Shown: positions 39,525 to 39,636 of the stretch, one piece after another
Layout of the letters: every line of letters starts with the position of its first letter
How positions within the stretch are numbered: position 1 is the first letter of the stretch
Source: a virus
Length of the DNA stretch: 39,636 nt
Strand: one strand, 5' to 3'
IMG/VR virus record: IMGVR_UViG_3300021085_000003
Location: 1-39,636 of that record
Translations under genes and position numbers: made by a program
The notes under the pieces: generated by a model
The model's database searches: none
What the model was told of the DNA's origin: nothing
What the model saw: the letters and a program-made list of their open reading frames with translations, nothing else

Positions 39525-39636
39525 ATGCCATATCCTTGTAGACTTGAGTCCCTTTGTAACTCGTAGCCACCAAATCTACGCGCGCAGATTAAATAACCTA
39601 TACACTTTTCTTTTTCAATGTAATTCCTTATATCAA
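39500..39636 (-). CDS. Small hypothetical protein, C-terminal part (gene crosses the circular join)
   Basis: Continuation of the frame that starts at 119. After the join at 39608 it encodes KCIGYLICARRFGGYELQRD and on to the stop TAG 39502-39500; 39609-39636 duplicates 1-28. Total 75 residues. Its stop lies in the tandem TTGCGCCTATTTTT leader. No family recognised. Confidence 0.55.
   Translation of the reverse strand, partial: DIRNYIEKEKCIGYLICARRFGGYELQRDSSLQGYGITFNTNEK
39609..39636. repeat. Terminal direct repeat, right copy
   Basis: Identical to 1-28; together they show that the sequence closes into a circle of about 39,608 bp. Confidence 0.9.

Noticed and set aside
1-39636. tRNA or rRNA genes
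   Set aside because: No cloverleaf with a T-arm consensus or rRNA-like segment was recognised by eye; a tRNA search program would settle it.

Overview
The window is a complete or near-complete tailed-phage genome. Its first and last 28 bases are identical, and one reading frame runs cleanly across the join, so the unique length is about 39.6 kb and the assembly is circular or circularly permuted. The host is most likely a member of the Bacteroidota, probably a marine Flavobacteriia-type bacterium. This is inferred from AT-rich DNA, start codons preceded by A-rich leaders instead of Shine-Dalgarno sites, and the style of the portal, tail and small fibre proteins. A 1186-residue tape measure, a tail-tube pair and no visible sheath point to a siphovirus with a tail near 0.18 micrometres. 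No integrase, recognisable repressor, DNA polymerase, primase or tRNA was seen.

Layout: there are two divergent transcription blocks. One control region (6675-8348) separates them, and one convergent, bidirectional terminator (34191-34218) closes them. The minus-strand block runs leftwards from 6674 through position 1, across the join, and on to 34266. It begins with a dozen small unrecognised genes (3576-6674). Next come a sigma-70-like factor, a DnaA-domain-IV-like protein, an annealing protein with a RecE-like nuclease, a second DnaA-IV-like protein and a protein with an SSB-type tail. Past the join it carries PD-(D/E)XK and GIY-YIG nucleases, a DnaB-like helicase core, a nucleotide-modification-associated protein, RusA, a T4 gp55-like sigma factor, a T7-lysozyme-like amidase and a 3-TM holin.

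The plus-strand block (7920-34201) carries packaging and virion genes in an unusual order: terminase, neck/tail completion, tape measure and distal tail, then protease/scaffold, capsid and tail tube, then fibres, and only then portal and connector. The fibre section includes a collagen-like fibre (640 residues) with a C1q-like tip, an FN3-like protein and a possible beta-propeller protein. The capsid and first tail-tube genes are each closed by a strong terminator, and a third follows a fibre gene.

The control region is the most unusual part. It has nine copies of a 27-bp dyad element, a G-quadruplex-capable C-rich island, paired palindromic operator-like boxes, AT-rich hairpins and a hidden 41-residue membrane microprotein. 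With two stand-alone DnaA-domain-IV-like proteins and a helicase core encoded on the minus strand, this suggests (inference) a minimal initiator/origin system that borrows the host polymerase. A recurrent TTGTAAATTA box before late genes is a candidate target of one of the two phage sigma factors.
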